From Ruegeria sp. SCSIO 43209 (lineage in GTDB: Bacteria; Pseudomonadota; Alphaproteobacteria; Rhodobacterales; Rhodobacteraceae), in contig NZ_CP065359.1 of NCBI RefSeq assembly GCF_019904295.1, positions 335,001 through 399,000 of the forward strand: 64,000 nt of DNA. The letters are read 5' to 3'. This document shows, piece after piece, positions 55,499-64,000 of this stretch. The notes beneath the pieces are model-generated. The model worked only from the letters and a program-made list of their open reading frames with translations. It was not told the DNA's origin and did not search any database. Each line of letters begins with the position of its first letter. Positions within the stretch are counted from its first letter, which is position 1. The translations under genes were made by a program, and so were the position numbers.

Positions 55499-56731
55499 TT
55501 ACCCTTCGGTTGCGGGTGCACCGCCTTGAAACGCATTCCCATTTGCATAGTCACATGGGGTTTCCTGCATCTGTAGGTGCAGCCCGTTACCTTTGTAGGG
55601 ATGGGCTCGGGCAAGGCCTTCATCGACTTCGATACCAAGGCCGGGCTCGATCGGAGGAGTGACGAACCCCTTCTCGACGCGGATGCTTCCCTTTATCAGT
55701 TGATCGTGGAATGGGGTCTCGATGCTTTCAAGCAGCAGCAGGTTCGGGATCGACGCCGCCAGATGAATATTCGCCGCCCACTCGATCGGTCCCGCATACA
55801 GATGGGGTGCCATCTGGGCGTTGAAAACCTCGGCCATCGCGGCGACTTTCTTCATCTCCCAGATACCACCAGCGCGTCCCAACGCAGGCTGAAGGATTTC
55901 GGCGGCCCCGGCGCGCAGGACCGCGCCAAATTCCGCTTTGGTTGTCATCCGTTCACCGGTCGCGACAGGGATACGGACATTGCGCGCCACACGGGCCATA
56001 TCCTCGATCATGTCGGGGGGTGTGGGTTCTTCGAACCACAGCGGCGAAAAGGGTTCCAGCGCTTGGCCCAGACGTATAGCTCCGGCTGTGTTGAACTGGC
56101 CATGAGTACCGAACAGCAGATCGGCCTTGGCTCCAACTGCCTCACGGATCGCTTTGCAAAACGCTATCGACATTGAGATATCGGACATCGCGGGCATGTG
56201 CCCGCCGCGGATTGTATAAGGCCCGGCGGGATCAAACTTGACGGCGGTATAGCCGCGCCGGACCATTTCAGCAGCACTTTCTCCGGCCTGCTCAGGTGAA
56301 GTCCAGAAGTCCGTCAGGTTATGCTGAGGAAGTGGGTAGAGATAGGTGTACGCCCGGATACGGTCGTTCATCCGCCCACCCAGCAGCGCATAGACCGGAC
56401 GATCACGATCCTTGCCCAAAATGTCCCAGCAGGCAATTTCGAGCCCTGAGAACGCACCCATGACGGTCAGGTCTGGTCGCTGAGTGAAGCCGCTGGAATA
56501 GGCGCGGCGGAACATCAACTCGATATTCTCGGGGTTTTCGCCCTGCATGTGCCGTTCGAATACATCGCGAATGACATGGGTCATGGCTTCGGGACCAACC
56601 GAGGACGCGTAGCATTCCCCCCAACCGATCACGCCCGTATCCGTGGTGACCTTGACCAAAATCCAATAGCGCCCACCCCAACCCGGTGCCGGAGGCGCGG
56701 TGACAATGACATCGAGATCTTGCAGTTTCAT
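55499..56731 (-). CDS. Mandelate racemase/muconate lactonizing enzyme family dehydratase
   Basis: 410 residues of the enolase superfamily. The capping domain is at the N-terminus; the barrel has AVKFDPAG (catalytic Lys region), FGTHGQFNTAGAIRLG, WFEEPTPPD with metal-binding Glu, and ATGERM. Sugar-acid dehydratases (galactonate, gluconate types) look like this, but the substrate cannot be named. It follows an alcohol dehydrogenase gene by about 20 bases, which suggests oxidation then dehydration of a sugar or sugar acid. Confidence 0.82.
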   Translation of the reverse strand: MKLQDLDVIVTAPPAPGWGGRYWILVKVTTDTGVIGWGECYASSVGPEAMTHVIRDVFERHMQGENPENIELMFRRAYSSGFTQRPDLTVMGAFSGLEIACWDILGKDRDRPVYALLGGRMNDRIRAYTYLYPLPQHNLTDFWTSPEQAGESAAEMVRRGYTAVKFDPAGPYTIRGGHMPAMSDISMSIAFCKAIREAVGAKADLLFGTHGQFNTAGAIRLGQALEPFSPLWFEEPTPPDMIEDMARVARNVRIPVATGERMTTKAEFGAVLRAGAAEILQPALGRAGGIWEMKKVAAMAEVFNAQMAPHLYAGPIEWAANIHLAASIPNLLLLESIETPFHDQLIKGSIRVEKGFVTPPIEPGLGIEVDEGLARAHPYKGNGLHLQMQETPCDYANGNAFQGGAPATEG

Positions 56732-56752
56732 CGGGTGTTCCTTTTGCGGGGT

Positions 56753-57847
56753 TCAGTCGCGATCAAACAAGATTACATTGCGTTTGGCCGCACCGGACTT
56801 GGTGTCTTCGATGGCCTCATTGATCTGTGACAGGGTCCAGCGACCCGAGATCAACTCGTCCAGTTTCAGCCGCCCCTGTTCATACAGATCGATCATCCAC
56901 GGGATGTCGCGCTGGATCACTACATCGCCCATTTTTGAGCCCACCATGCCCTGGCCAAGCGCGGCCAGCACGACGGGTTCGTAGCTGGACATGTCACCAG
57001 AATGGGGCATCCCGATCATGATCGCCTTGCCGCCCCGACCAAGGTAACGCGGGGCCTGATCATAGGCCGGGATTGCACCAACAGTAATCAAGACGGCGTC
57101 TGCGCCACGTCCGCCCAGCGCCTTGTAGGCGGCTTTCCACGGCTCTTTCTGGCTGGCCAAAACACCATGGGTCGCGCCGAACTCCATTGCGATATCCAGC
57201 TTATCCTGTGTCATATCGACCCCAACGATACGGCGAGCTCCGGCAATACGTGCGCCTTGGATTGCGTTCAAGCCGACGCCCCCGGCGCCGATGACAACCA
57301 CGTCCTGCCCGGGGCGAAGCTGGGCGGCGTTGACCGCTGCGCCAACACCGGTGATCACCCCGCAAGACAGCAGGCTGGCAAGGTCCTTGGGCAGGGTCTC
57401 AGGTATGCGGACGATCTGTCGGTGGCTGACAACTACCTTTTCGGCAAAGGCCCCGCATGCCATGGCCTGTTCCAGCGCATCACCGTCGGCAGTCTGCAGC
57501 GGACCTTTCACCGTGTCATAAGGTGTTTCACAAATGGTGGGCATGCCACCGGCACAGGACGGGCAGGACCCGCAGGCGCGGATCAAGGTTACCACAACGG
57601 GATCACCAAGTTTGAAATCCCCTGCGCCTTCACCAACAGCAGAAACGATGCCAGCCGCTTCGTGCCCGTAAACCGCGGGCAAGTGGCCGCCCCATGCGCC
57701 GCTTGCAAAGGAAATGTCCGAATGGCAAATCGCCACTGCATCCAGCGTGACCTCGACCTCGCCCATGCCGGGTGGTGCAATCAGGATGTCTTCGATGACC
57801 AGAGGTTCGCCGAAGGCCCGGCATACGGCTGCTTTGATGGTTTGCAT
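56753..57847 (-). CDS. Zinc-dependent alcohol dehydrogenase (MDR family)
   Basis: 364 residues. The GroES-like domain has catalytic zinc ligands in CHSDISFASGAWGG and YGHEAAGIVSAVGEG, and structural zinc cysteines in CGSCPSCAGGMPTIC. The NAD domain has VVIGAGGVGLNAIQGARIAG. It resembles class I/III-like dehydrogenases acting on alcohols or sugars. First gene of a two-gene leftward operon with the dehydratase. Confidence 0.9.
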   Translation of the reverse strand: MQTIKAAVCRAFGEPLVIEDILIAPPGMGEVEVTLDAVAICHSDISFASGAWGGHLPAVYGHEAAGIVSAVGEGAGDFKLGDPVVVTLIRACGSCPSCAGGMPTICETPYDTVKGPLQTADGDALEQAMACGAFAEKVVVSHRQIVRIPETLPKDLASLLSCGVITGVGAAVNAAQLRPGQDVVVIGAGGVGLNAIQGARIAGARRIVGVDMTQDKLDIAMEFGATHGVLASQKEPWKAAYKALGGRGADAVLITVGAIPAYDQAPRYLGRGGKAIMIGMPHSGDMSSYEPVVLAALGQGMVGSKMGDVVIQRDIPWMIDLYEQGRLKLDELISGRWTLSQINEAIEDTKSGAAKRNVILFDRD

Positions 57848-58061
57848 GTGTTTTCCCGCTCCCTAACGGGATCACGGTGACCCGTCCCGGCGGGACCTGC
57901 AAGGTGGAAACCGTCACGGATGTGTCGTTGTTCTGCCAAAGTGGGGTAGACGCAAAAGAATCCACCTATTGATAAGCATTGTGTGGGTCATCGGTTCAGT
58001 GTGCGACAACCAAACAGATCGGCGCACGGCGTATCGGGGTCGGGACATCGACGGTGGCTGG

Positions 58062-58790
58062 CTACATTCGTTGCGAGATCTGGTGCATCAACCCGGCAAG
58101 ATGCTCAGGATGCGAAAAAAACGGCGAGTGAGAGCTGTCTATCGTAAGGTGCATATCAGGGTCCGCGCAGCCCGCCATCTCGGCCTGATATTCGGTCGGA
58201 ACGATTCGGTCATCGGTAGTTCTGATGTACCCTTTTGGAACGCGCGCGAAGTTATCTCCGACGTCTAGGGGGGTAGTCTGCGGTGCAATCGCCTGGGGGC
58301 ACAGGCGCGCGAATGCATAGGCAACCACCTCGCGCGCGCAGTCGTGATAAAGCAGGTCGTGCACCTGATCCGGTACCACCGAATACGACAACCCGTCGCC
58401 GGATACTTCGACGGCATTTCCGATCAGTTGGCGTGGGGCTCGTTTGCGCATTTCGACCATAGATAGCCCGGATTTCGGAACATAGGCACTTAGATAAATC
58501 ACACCTCGCATGGCGTTCGGGTCGGTCTCGGCAGCCGCACTTACGGGATATCCACCCCACGAGTGCCCTAAGATGATGGTCTTTGGTGTCGAAGCCTTTA
58601 GCACGGCATCTCTGCACGTTCCAAGGGTGACATCGCGGATAGGCGTCGGGTCCGAGCCGTGGCTTGGCATATCGATGGCGCGGGCGGTATGTCCGAAAGT
58701 GGTCAGTTCCGGGATCAGATCGCGCCAGCACCAGGCACCGTGCCAAGAGCCATGTACAAGCAAGAAATCTGCCAACAATCCCTCCTTCAA
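58062..58790 (-). CDS. Alpha/beta hydrolase (esterase/hydroxynitrile lyase-like)
   Basis: 242 residues. It begins FLLVHGSWHGAWCWRDLIPE, the oxyanion signature of the methylesterase/HNL group, with the nucleophile in GHSWGGYPV and the histidine in SHSPFFSHPEH near the end. It overlaps the upstream hydrolase gene by ATGA and is the last gene of a five-gene leftward operon. The ester or nitrile substrate is unknown. Confidence 0.82.
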   Translation of the reverse strand: MKEGLLADFLLVHGSWHGAWCWRDLIPELTTFGHTARAIDMPSHGSDPTPIRDVTLGTCRDAVLKASTPKTIILGHSWGGYPVSAAAETDPNAMRGVIYLSAYVPKSGLSMVEMRKRAPRQLIGNAVEVSGDGLSYSVVPDQVHDLLYHDCAREVVAYAFARLCPQAIAPQTTPLDVGDNFARVPKGYIRTTDDRIVPTEYQAEMAGCADPDMHLTIDSSHSPFFSHPEHLAGLMHQISQRM

Positions 58791-59575
58791 ATATGTCCGA
58801 TCTCGGTCAGAAAATCACCAATCAATTGGGCAAAGTCCTGAGGGCGCTCGACGCAGGGCAGGTGGCCTGCCTTTCGGATCAGCGCAAAGCGTGAACCAGG
58901 GATCAGATCGACCGTTTCGCGCACCAGATCGGGCGGGGTTGAGCCGTCTTCGCTGCCCGCAATCCCCAAGGTCGGCAGGCGCAATCCGCTGGTTGGCGTA
59001 TAGAAATCGGTGCCCGAGATTGCAGCGCAGCAGCCCAGATAGCCTTCGACCGGTTGTCGGACCATCATGTTGCGCCAAAGCGTCATCTCGGCGCTGGCGC
59101 GAAATGATTTCGAGAACCACCGATCCATGGTGGCATCCGCCAGTGCCTCGATCCCGCCGGTACGGACAGCATCCATACGCTGCTGCCACATCTTGGGAGT
59201 GCCGATCTTGGCGGCCGTATTCGACAGCACCAGCGCGCGGATCTGATCCATACGCTTGACCGCCAGGCCCTGCGCAATCATGCCACTGACGGACAGACCC
59301 ACGAATACGCAATCCTTGACCTCTAGATAATCCAGCAATTGCTCGGCGTCGCGCACCAGATTTCCCATGGAATAGGGCGCTGAGGGTGCTGATGACAATC
59401 CGTGCCCGCGTTTGTCGTACCTAATGATGCGCAGGCCTTTGGGCAGTAGCGGCAATATCGGGTCCCACAGCCGCATATCTGTGCCCAGTGAATTAGCAAA
59501 CACGATGGGGGCGCCAGCGTCGTCGCCATCAATTCGGTAATGTATCCGAACATCTTTGAGGTCAGCGATATGCAT
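58787..59575 (-). CDS. Alpha/beta hydrolase, 3-oxoadipate enol-lactonase-like
   Basis: 262 residues resembling PcaD: ANSLGTDMRLWDPILPLLPK, RYDKRGHGLSSAP, the nucleophile in GLSVSGMIAQGLA and the histidine in AGHLPCVERP. PcaD opens the enol-lactone of the beta-ketoadipate pathway, but no other pca gene is in the window, so a different lactone or ester is as likely. Confidence 0.75.
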   Translation of the reverse strand: MHIADLKDVRIHYRIDGDDAGAPIVFANSLGTDMRLWDPILPLLPKGLRIIRYDKRGHGLSSAPSAPYSMGNLVRDAEQLLDYLEVKDCVFVGLSVSGMIAQGLAVKRMDQIRALVLSNTAAKIGTPKMWQQRMDAVRTGGIEALADATMDRWFSKSFRASAEMTLWRNMMVRQPVEGYLGCCAAISGTDFYTPTSGLRLPTLGIAGSEDGSTPPDLVRETVDLIPGSRFALIRKAGHLPCVERPQDFAQLIGDFLTEIGHI

Positions 59576-59650
59576 GTTTAGCGTCCCCGTCTGCTCAGGG
59601 TTTCCGTTAAAACGACTACAACCGGATTTTGCACCGGCTGTAAGCGATTG

Positions 59651-60625
59651 TCAGGTAAGGAATTCCAACGCCCGTTCAAAGATCTGCGGATCCACGTTGC
59701 CGCCCGAGGCGACTACGATCACCGCATTCCCATCAATCTGATCCTTGCGAAACAGGGCAGAGGCCAGCGAAACCGCTCCTCCGGGTTCCAGCACGATCTT
59801 CAGACGCAGAAACGCAAAGGCCATGGCGCGTAGGGATTCCTGTTCAGATACCGACAGACCAGGGCCGCAAAGCCGCTGCAGGATGGGAAAGGTTATCTGC
59901 CCCGGCTGTGGCGTCAGGATTGCGTCGCAGATGTTTCCCGAAGTAGCGTCGTTGCTTTGGATCGTCCCGCTTGCCAGCGAGCGTTTCACGTCTTCGAACC
60001 CTTCAGGCTCGCATGGACGAGGGCGCAGACCGGGCGCGTGACGCTCTAACGCCAGCGCGATACCAGATGTCAGCCCGCCGCCGCCACAGCAGATCAGAAC
60101 GTCACCTTCGGTCACGCCCAGCGCCCGTGCCTGACGCGCCAGCTCCAGTCCCGTTGTTCCCTGGCCAGCGATCACTTGCGGTTCGTCATAAGGCCTGATC
60201 AAGGTCAAACCGCGCTCGGCAGCCAATGCCTCGCCGATGTCTTCGCGGCTTTCGCTGGCGCGGTCATAAAGGACGACCTCACCGCCCAGCGCGCGGGTGT
60301 TTTCAATCTTCAGCTTCGGCGCATCCGAGGGCATGACGATGACGGACGAGACTCCATGTTGAGCCGCTGCATAGGCAACACCCTGTGCGTGATTGCCCGA
60401 GGAATAGGCGATGACGCCCCGGTTGCGCGCCGCTTCATCCAATGCCGAAATAGCTGACCACGCGCCGCGAAATTTGAAACTGCCGGTGTGTTGCAGGCAT
60501 TCGGGTTTGATCAGCACGCGGCGACCCGCGATTTCATCCAGGAAAGGCGATGACAGAAGCGGCGTCTCGCGCACGTGACCTTTCAGCCGCTCGGCGGCGG
60601 CTTCGATCATGTCTATGTTGCTCAT
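59651..60625 (-). CDS. Threonine/serine dehydratase (PLP)
   Basis: 324 residues of the fold-type II PLP family. The cofactor lysine lies in HTGSFKFRGAW, followed by SSGNHAQGVAYAA, and the phosphate loop CCGGGGLTSG. It deaminates threonine or serine, or a hydroxy-amino acid such as 3-hydroxyaspartate, to the 2-oxo acid. It overlaps the upstream hydrolase gene by ATGA. Confidence 0.9.
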   Translation of the reverse strand: MSNIDMIEAAAERLKGHVRETPLLSSPFLDEIAGRRVLIKPECLQHTGSFKFRGAWSAISALDEAARNRGVIAYSSGNHAQGVAYAAAQHGVSSVIVMPSDAPKLKIENTRALGGEVVLYDRASESREDIGEALAAERGLTLIRPYDEPQVIAGQGTTGLELARQARALGVTEGDVLICCGGGGLTSGIALALERHAPGLRPRPCEPEGFEDVKRSLASGTIQSNDATSGNICDAILTPQPGQITFPILQRLCGPGLSVSEQESLRAMAFAFLRLKIVLEPGGAVSLASALFRKDQIDGNAVIVVASGGNVDPQIFERALEFLT

Positions 60626-61449
60626 TTGGCGTCCAGTATCTTGCGGATCAGGTCTAGGGATTGAGGCTCGTTCAGGAACGGGACATGTCCTCGGCCCGGC
60701 ACTTCGGTCGAGATCAATTCGGGGTGGTGTGCGTGCATCATTTGCACTGTGGCAGCGCTTAAAAGGTCAGAGTTTGCGCCGCGGATCACACCGGTGGGGA
60801 TCGTGCTCAGGGCGTCGAACAAAGGCCACAGGTCCGGTGCCGGGGTGATGGCGGCCTGCTCGATCAACGCTTGTCGCAATGCGGGGTCATAGCGCAACTC
60901 CAGCCCGGTTCCGGTCTGGATGTATTGATGTTCTACCTGCTGTTTCCAGACGTCCTGAGCGATGCCCGGGAACTGAGGTGCCATCATCGCGTGCAGGACC
61001 TGCGCAGCCTCATCATAGGATTGTGAACTTGGGGGATTGCCGACATAGTCCATAATCTTGGCAATGCCACCGGGTTCGATCACCGGGCCAACGTCGTTCA
61101 GGATAACACCTGCCAGCCGGTCAGGATGGCTGGCGGCCAGCGCCATGGCGACCAGCCCCCCGCGTGATGTGCCCAACAGGGTCACTTTCTTCAAGCCCAG
61201 TTGATCCAGCAGTTCAACCGCATCCTGTCCTTCGCGCAGGATGTTGTAATTCATGTAGTTCGCATCAAAATCGGACTTGCCGCGCCCGCGATAATCCATC
61301 GCAATCATACGAAGATCACTCATATGTGGCGCAAGAAATGAAAAGTCGCGGCAGTTGCGCGTCAAGCCAGCCAAGCAAAGCAGAGGATGGCCCGTGCCGG
61401 TATCTTCATAGTACAGGCGTTTGCCGTCCGAGGTGGTGAAATATGCCAT
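60622..61449 (-). CDS. Alpha/beta hydrolase
   Basis: About 275 residues. Oxyanion region LLCLAGLTRNCRDF, nucleophile elbow GTSRGGLVAM, late histidine in GRGHVPFLNEP. I start at the ATG of MAYFTTSDG, which shares a base with the dehalogenase stop (TGATG); a longer frame upstream runs inside that gene. The substrate is unknown. Third-party clues are only the neighbouring dehalogenase and dehydratase. Confidence 0.82.
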   Translation of the reverse strand: MAYFTTSDGKRLYYEDTGTGHPLLCLAGLTRNCRDFSFLAPHMSDLRMIAMDYRGRGKSDFDANYMNYNILREGQDAVELLDQLGLKKVTLLGTSRGGLVAMALAASHPDRLAGVILNDVGPVIEPGGIAKIMDYVGNPPSSQSYDEAAQVLHAMMAPQFPGIAQDVWKQQVEHQYIQTGTGLELRYDPALRQALIEQAAITPAPDLWPLFDALSTIPTGVIRGANSDLLSAATVQMMHAHHPELISTEVPGRGHVPFLNEPQSLDLIRKILDAK

Positions 61450-62135
61450 CAAAGCCCTGCCAATTGAGGGATCGTCGTCAGGTCTGGCAGCACATGTGCA
61501 GGTTTCCACGGCAGACGGTCCATTGGTTCGCCAGCGCGGTTGACCCAAGCTGTGACAAATCCATAGCCACTGGCCCCGGCAGCGTCCCACCCGTTTGAGC
61601 TGACGAACAGCACTTCATCGCGCGCGCAGCCGAAGCGGTTCTGCACCAGATCGTATACGCTGGCATGGGGTTTGAAGACCCCCACGCTTTCGACCGACAG
61701 AACATCATCCAGCACATCACCGATCGCGGCAGACTGCACCGCCCCGTTCAGCATCGGGGGTGAACCGTTGGACAGGATGGCGGTCTGCAACCCACCGGCC
61801 TTCAGCGCCTTCAACATATCGGGGACCTCGGGATAGGCCTGCAACTCCCAATACAAATCGAGCAGACGCTGCCGAAGGGTGTTATCCCCCTGAAGGCCTA
61901 CCGCTTCCAAGGCCCAATCCAGCCCATCTTGCGTGACATCCCAAAAGTCACAATGCGCATCAGCGACAGCACGCAACCAAGTATATTGCAGTTGCTTTAA
62001 ACGCCAGTGATTGGCCAACTCGGGCCATTTATCAGCCAACGTTTCGAACTCCGGTTCCGCTGCGGCCTGCCTTGCGGCGGCGGCCACGTCAAACAGAGTG
62101 CCATAAGCGTCGAATATACACGTGGTGATAGCCAT
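61449..62135 (-). CDS. Haloacid dehalogenase type II
   Basis: About 228 residues of the L-2-haloacid dehalogenase branch. Motifs: FDAYGTLFD (nucleophile Asp), SNGSPPML, FKPHASVYD (Lys) and SSNGWDAAGA, the last being typical of type II enzymes. They replace the halogen of 2-halo acids by hydroxyl. I start at the ATG of MAITTC; an in-frame start 11 codons earlier has no support. First gene of a five-gene leftward catabolic operon. Confidence 0.87.
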   Translation of the reverse strand: MAITTCIFDAYGTLFDVAAAARQAAAEPEFETLADKWPELANHWRLKQLQYTWLRAVADAHCDFWDVTQDGLDWALEAVGLQGDNTLRQRLLDLYWELQAYPEVPDMLKALKAGGLQTAILSNGSPPMLNGAVQSAAIGDVLDDVLSVESVGVFKPHASVYDLVQNRFGCARDEVLFVSSNGWDAAGASGYGFVTAWVNRAGEPMDRLPWKPAHVLPDLTTIPQLAGL

Positions 62136-62259
62136 CCGATCCTCCCCTGATCGGGCGCAGGTAATCACAACCGGTTCCGGGGTTAAAGAGGGCAGGGTTT
62201 ACAATGCTGTGTCAGCCTCTAGGCTGCGCCGTTCATTTCTTTTCAGGCCGGAGGCCATC

Positions 62260-62688
62260 ATGACCGCAATCAAACAAGGCGACACGGTTCGCATCCACTA
62301 CACCGGAACTCTGCTGGACGGCAAAGTCTTCGACAGTTCCGAGGGGCGCGATCCGTTGGAGTTTGCGGTTGGTTCCGGGCAGATCATACCCGGTCTGGAC
62401 GCTGCCCTGCCGGGCATGGAGATTGGCGAGAAGAAGCGTGTCGAGATCGATTGCGTTGACGCCTATGGCCCGATCAATCCGGGCATGCGGCAGCAGATCC
62501 CGCGTGAAGGCATCCCGGATGACATTCCGCTTGAACCGGGCACGCAGTTACAGATGCAAACTCCTGACGGTCAGGCATTGCCAGTGACTGTCGTCGAGGT
62601 AGATGAGGCGACAGTGACCTTGGATGCAAATCATCCACTAGCGGGGCAAGATCTGGTCTTCGATATCGAAATCGTTTCGATCAACTGA
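62260..62688 (+). CDS. FKBP-type peptidyl-prolyl isomerase (SlyD-like)
   Basis: 142 residues. FKBP motif VRIHYTGTLLDGKVFDSS, then SGQIIPGLDAALPGMEIGEK, with the SlyD-type insert flap domain (YGPINPGMRQQIPREG). The metal-binding His-rich tail of SlyD is absent. Cytoplasmic, it helps protein folding by turning proline bonds. I start at the ATG of MTAIKQ; earlier in-frame codons give a non-homologous leader. Confidence 0.92.
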   Translation: MTAIKQGDTVRIHYTGTLLDGKVFDSSEGRDPLEFAVGSGQIIPGLDAALPGMEIGEKKRVEIDCVDAYGPINPGMRQQIPREGIPDDIPLEPGTQLQMQTPDGQALPVTVVEVDEATVTLDANHPLAGQDLVFDIEIVSIN

Positions 62689-62699
62689 TGCTGATTGGA

Positions 62700-62888
62700 T
62701 CAAAGGCCCGGGATATGTGACAACAACGGCTCAATCGCATCGCGCACGGGCGGTTGGGTCAGAAACACAAAGGCAATCAGCAGCGATGTGAGAATCAGCA
62801 GCAAAAGACGCGCACGTCCGCTTCCTGATTTGCGTTTCAAAGCTGGCGAGCGCGTGTTGCTCGCAAGGATCTGTTCAAGTTTGCTCAT
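62700..62888 (-). CDS. Small single-helix membrane protein
   Basis: About 62 residues. A basic N-terminus (SKLEQILASNTRSPALKRKS) is followed by one membrane helix (LLLLILTSLLIAFVFLTQPP). Start at the ATG of MSKLEQ; a TTG seven codons upstream is open. GCAGGG lies near. Unrecognised; it sits between the FKBP and fabI genes, and lies in the fabI direction. Confidence 0.6.
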   Translation of the reverse strand: MSKLEQILASNTRSPALKRKSGSGRARLLLLILTSLLIAFVFLTQPPVRDAIEPLLSHIPGL

Positions 62889-62947
62889 ATCGTAATCCCT
62901 GCGGGGCAAAGATGTTCAAATCTTGGCAGCCGCAGGGAAAGATATGG

Positions 62948-63739
62948 TCACATGGCCTCTGGCTGGGGCATGCCCAGAATATGATACCCGCCATCGACGC
63001 GGATGATCTCACCCGAAGTATAGCTGCCGGCGTCGGACGCAAGATACACGGCGGTGCCTCCGACGGCCTCCAGCGTGGCATTCGAACGCATAGGTGCGTT
63101 CTGGTCGCAGAACTTGTAGGTCTTGCGTGCACCACCAATAGCCGCACCTGCCAATGTTTTCATCGGGCCGGGCGAGATGGCGTTCACGCGAATACCCTCG
63201 GGGCCCAGATCGTTCGCCAGATAGCGCGTCGCCGATTCCAGCGCAGCCTTGGCGACGCCCATGACATTGTAGTTTGGTACAACCTTGTTCGACCCCTGAT
63301 AGGTCAGGGTCAACAACGTGCCGCCATTGTCCTTCATCAGCGGATAAGCGCGACGGGCAACTTCGATGAACGAATAGGCCGACACATCCAGCGAGTGTTT
63401 GAAGTTTGCCCGCGTGGTGTTCAAGAATCGACCGGTCAGTTCGGACTTGTCCGAATAAGCGATAGCGTGGACAACAAAATCTATTGTTGGCCAGCGGGCG
63501 GACAACTCGCCAAACGCGCGATCCAGTGAATCATCATCGGTCACATCCGCATCGACCATGAAGTCGCTGCCCAAGCTTTGGGCCAGCGGTTCGAGCCGTT
63601 TGCCAAATGCCTCGCCCTGATAGGTGAAAGCCAGCTCAGCGCCCGCTTCGTGCATGGCTTTGGCGATGCCCCACGCGATAGAGCGGTCATTAGCCACGCC
63701 CATGATCAGGCCGCGTTTACCCTTGAGAATATCCGACAT
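62948..63739 (-). CDS. fabI: Enoyl-[acyl-carrier-protein] reductase (NADH)
   Basis: About 263 residues of the short-chain reductase family. GLIMGVANDRSIAWGIAKAM is the FabI nucleotide loop. The catalytic Tyr-x6-Lys pair is YNVMGVAK, and the DFVVHAIAYSDKSEL and DGGYHILGM segments are typical. It reduces enoyl-ACP in the last step of each fatty-acid elongation round and is the triclosan target in many bacteria. I use the ATG of MSDILKGK; a GTG three codons earlier overlaps the fabB stop. It follows fabB directly. Confidence 0.95.
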   Translation of the reverse strand: MSDILKGKRGLIMGVANDRSIAWGIAKAMHEAGAELAFTYQGEAFGKRLEPLAQSLGSDFMVDADVTDDDSLDRAFGELSARWPTIDFVVHAIAYSDKSELTGRFLNTTRANFKHSLDVSAYSFIEVARRAYPLMKDNGGTLLTLTYQGSNKVVPNYNVMGVAKAALESATRYLANDLGPEGIRVNAISPGPMKTLAGAAIGGARKTYKFCDQNAPMRSNATLEAVGGTAVYLASDAGSYTSGEIIRVDGGYHILGMPQPEAM

Positions 63740-63744
63740 CTTGT

Positions 63745-64000
63745 TCACCCGTTATACTTCGACAGAACCATGGATCCGTTGGTGCCGCCAAAGCCGAAGC
63801 TATTGGTCATCACGCTGTCCAAGCCTGCGTTTTCAACCACTTGAGTTGCAATTTCACCGGGCAGGATGCCGTCGGCAAGTGTGTCGACATTGATCGACGG
63901 AGTAATGAAATCATGTTCCAGCATGAGCAGGCAGAAGATCGCCTCAAGCGCCCCCGCTGCGCCTTGCGCGTGACCGGTCATCGATTTTGTCGATGAAATC
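63745..64000 (-). CDS. fabB: 3-oxoacyl-[acyl-carrier-protein] synthase I, C-terminal part
   Basis: Only the last 84 codons are in the window; the gene runs off the right end. SSTKSMTGHAQGAAGALEAI has the second catalytic histidine, and NSFGFGGTNGSMVLSKY is the standard C-terminal glycine-rich end of KAS I/II. It condenses malonyl-ACP with acyl-ACP. Pairing with fabI is the usual fabA-fabB-fabI order of Alphaproteobacteria. Confidence 0.93.
   Translation of the reverse strand, partial: ISSTKSMTGHAQGAAGALEAIFCLLMLEHDFITPSINVDTLADGILPGEIATQVVENAGLDSVMTNSFGFGGTNGSMVLSKYNG

Noticed and set aside
58787..59575. Beta-ketoadipate (pca) operon
   Set aside because: Only a PcaD-like hydrolase is present; no pcaB, pcaC, pcaG, pcaH or pcaIJ lies nearby.

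Overview
The window looks like chromosome of an alphaproteobacterium of the Rhodobacterales, most likely the Roseobacter group. The grounds are a 23S-5S-tRNA-fMet rRNA operon, a phenylacetate cluster of PaaR/PaaX type, TRAP and oligopeptide transporters, demethylation genes of dimethylglycine/MttB type, a fused indolepyruvate oxidoreductase and a fabB-fabI pair. The genus cannot be fixed from what is visible. No prophage, transposase or CRISPR array was seen.

Layout. 1-3.4 kb: the end of an rRNA operon (23S missing its 5' end, 5S, initiator tRNA, a broken second tRNA-fMet copy, terminator). 4-23 kb: a phenylacetate catabolon in four transcription units: paaJABCDE plus an extra diiron-family gene rightwards; paaG-paaI-paaK-paaR leftwards; a TRAP transporter with paaZ and paaX rightwards; and, after an alpha/beta hydrolase and tRNA-Met, a FadJ-type fusion that supplies the PaaF and PaaH steps. 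A palindrome ACCGA-N4-TYGGT precedes three of these units and is the probable PaaR operator. Together they take phenylacetate through the CoA thioester, ring epoxidation, isomerisation to oxepin-CoA, ring opening and beta-oxidation to acetyl-CoA and succinyl-CoA.

23-30.3 kb: rpe, then a tightly overlapping leftward operon of four glycosyltransferases, a histidine phosphatase, a cytoplasmic NodB-like deacetylase and a small methyltransferase, product unknown. 30.7-33 kb: a large MscS channel. 33-40.4 kb: a Yej-like peptide ABC transporter in an operon with a rearranged CaiB-type CoA transferase. 40.6-41.8 kb: a second small methyltransferase and a GST. 41.9-47.9 kb: a methylamine/betaine demethylation operon (dimethylglycine dehydrogenase-like, MttB-like, TetR, FAD oxidoreductase).

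47.9-51.9 kb: indolepyruvate ferredoxin oxidoreductase with a divergent Lrp regulator; this enzyme could feed phenylacetyl-CoA into the paa pathway. 51.9-55.5 kb: a DUF3307-like membrane protein and a 1013-residue ABC-exporter-like protein whose ATPase motifs have decayed and which ends in a cyclic-nucleotide domain. 55.5-62.1 kb: catabolic enzymes (enolase-superfamily dehydratase, zinc alcohol dehydrogenase, three alpha/beta hydrolases, PLP dehydratase, haloacid dehalogenase). 62.2-64 kb: FKBP isomerase, a small membrane protein, fabI and the end of fabB.

The strongest candidates for something undescribed are a covarying hairpin found three times in the rRNA operon, the pseudo-ABC/cNMP protein and the glycosyltransferase operon.
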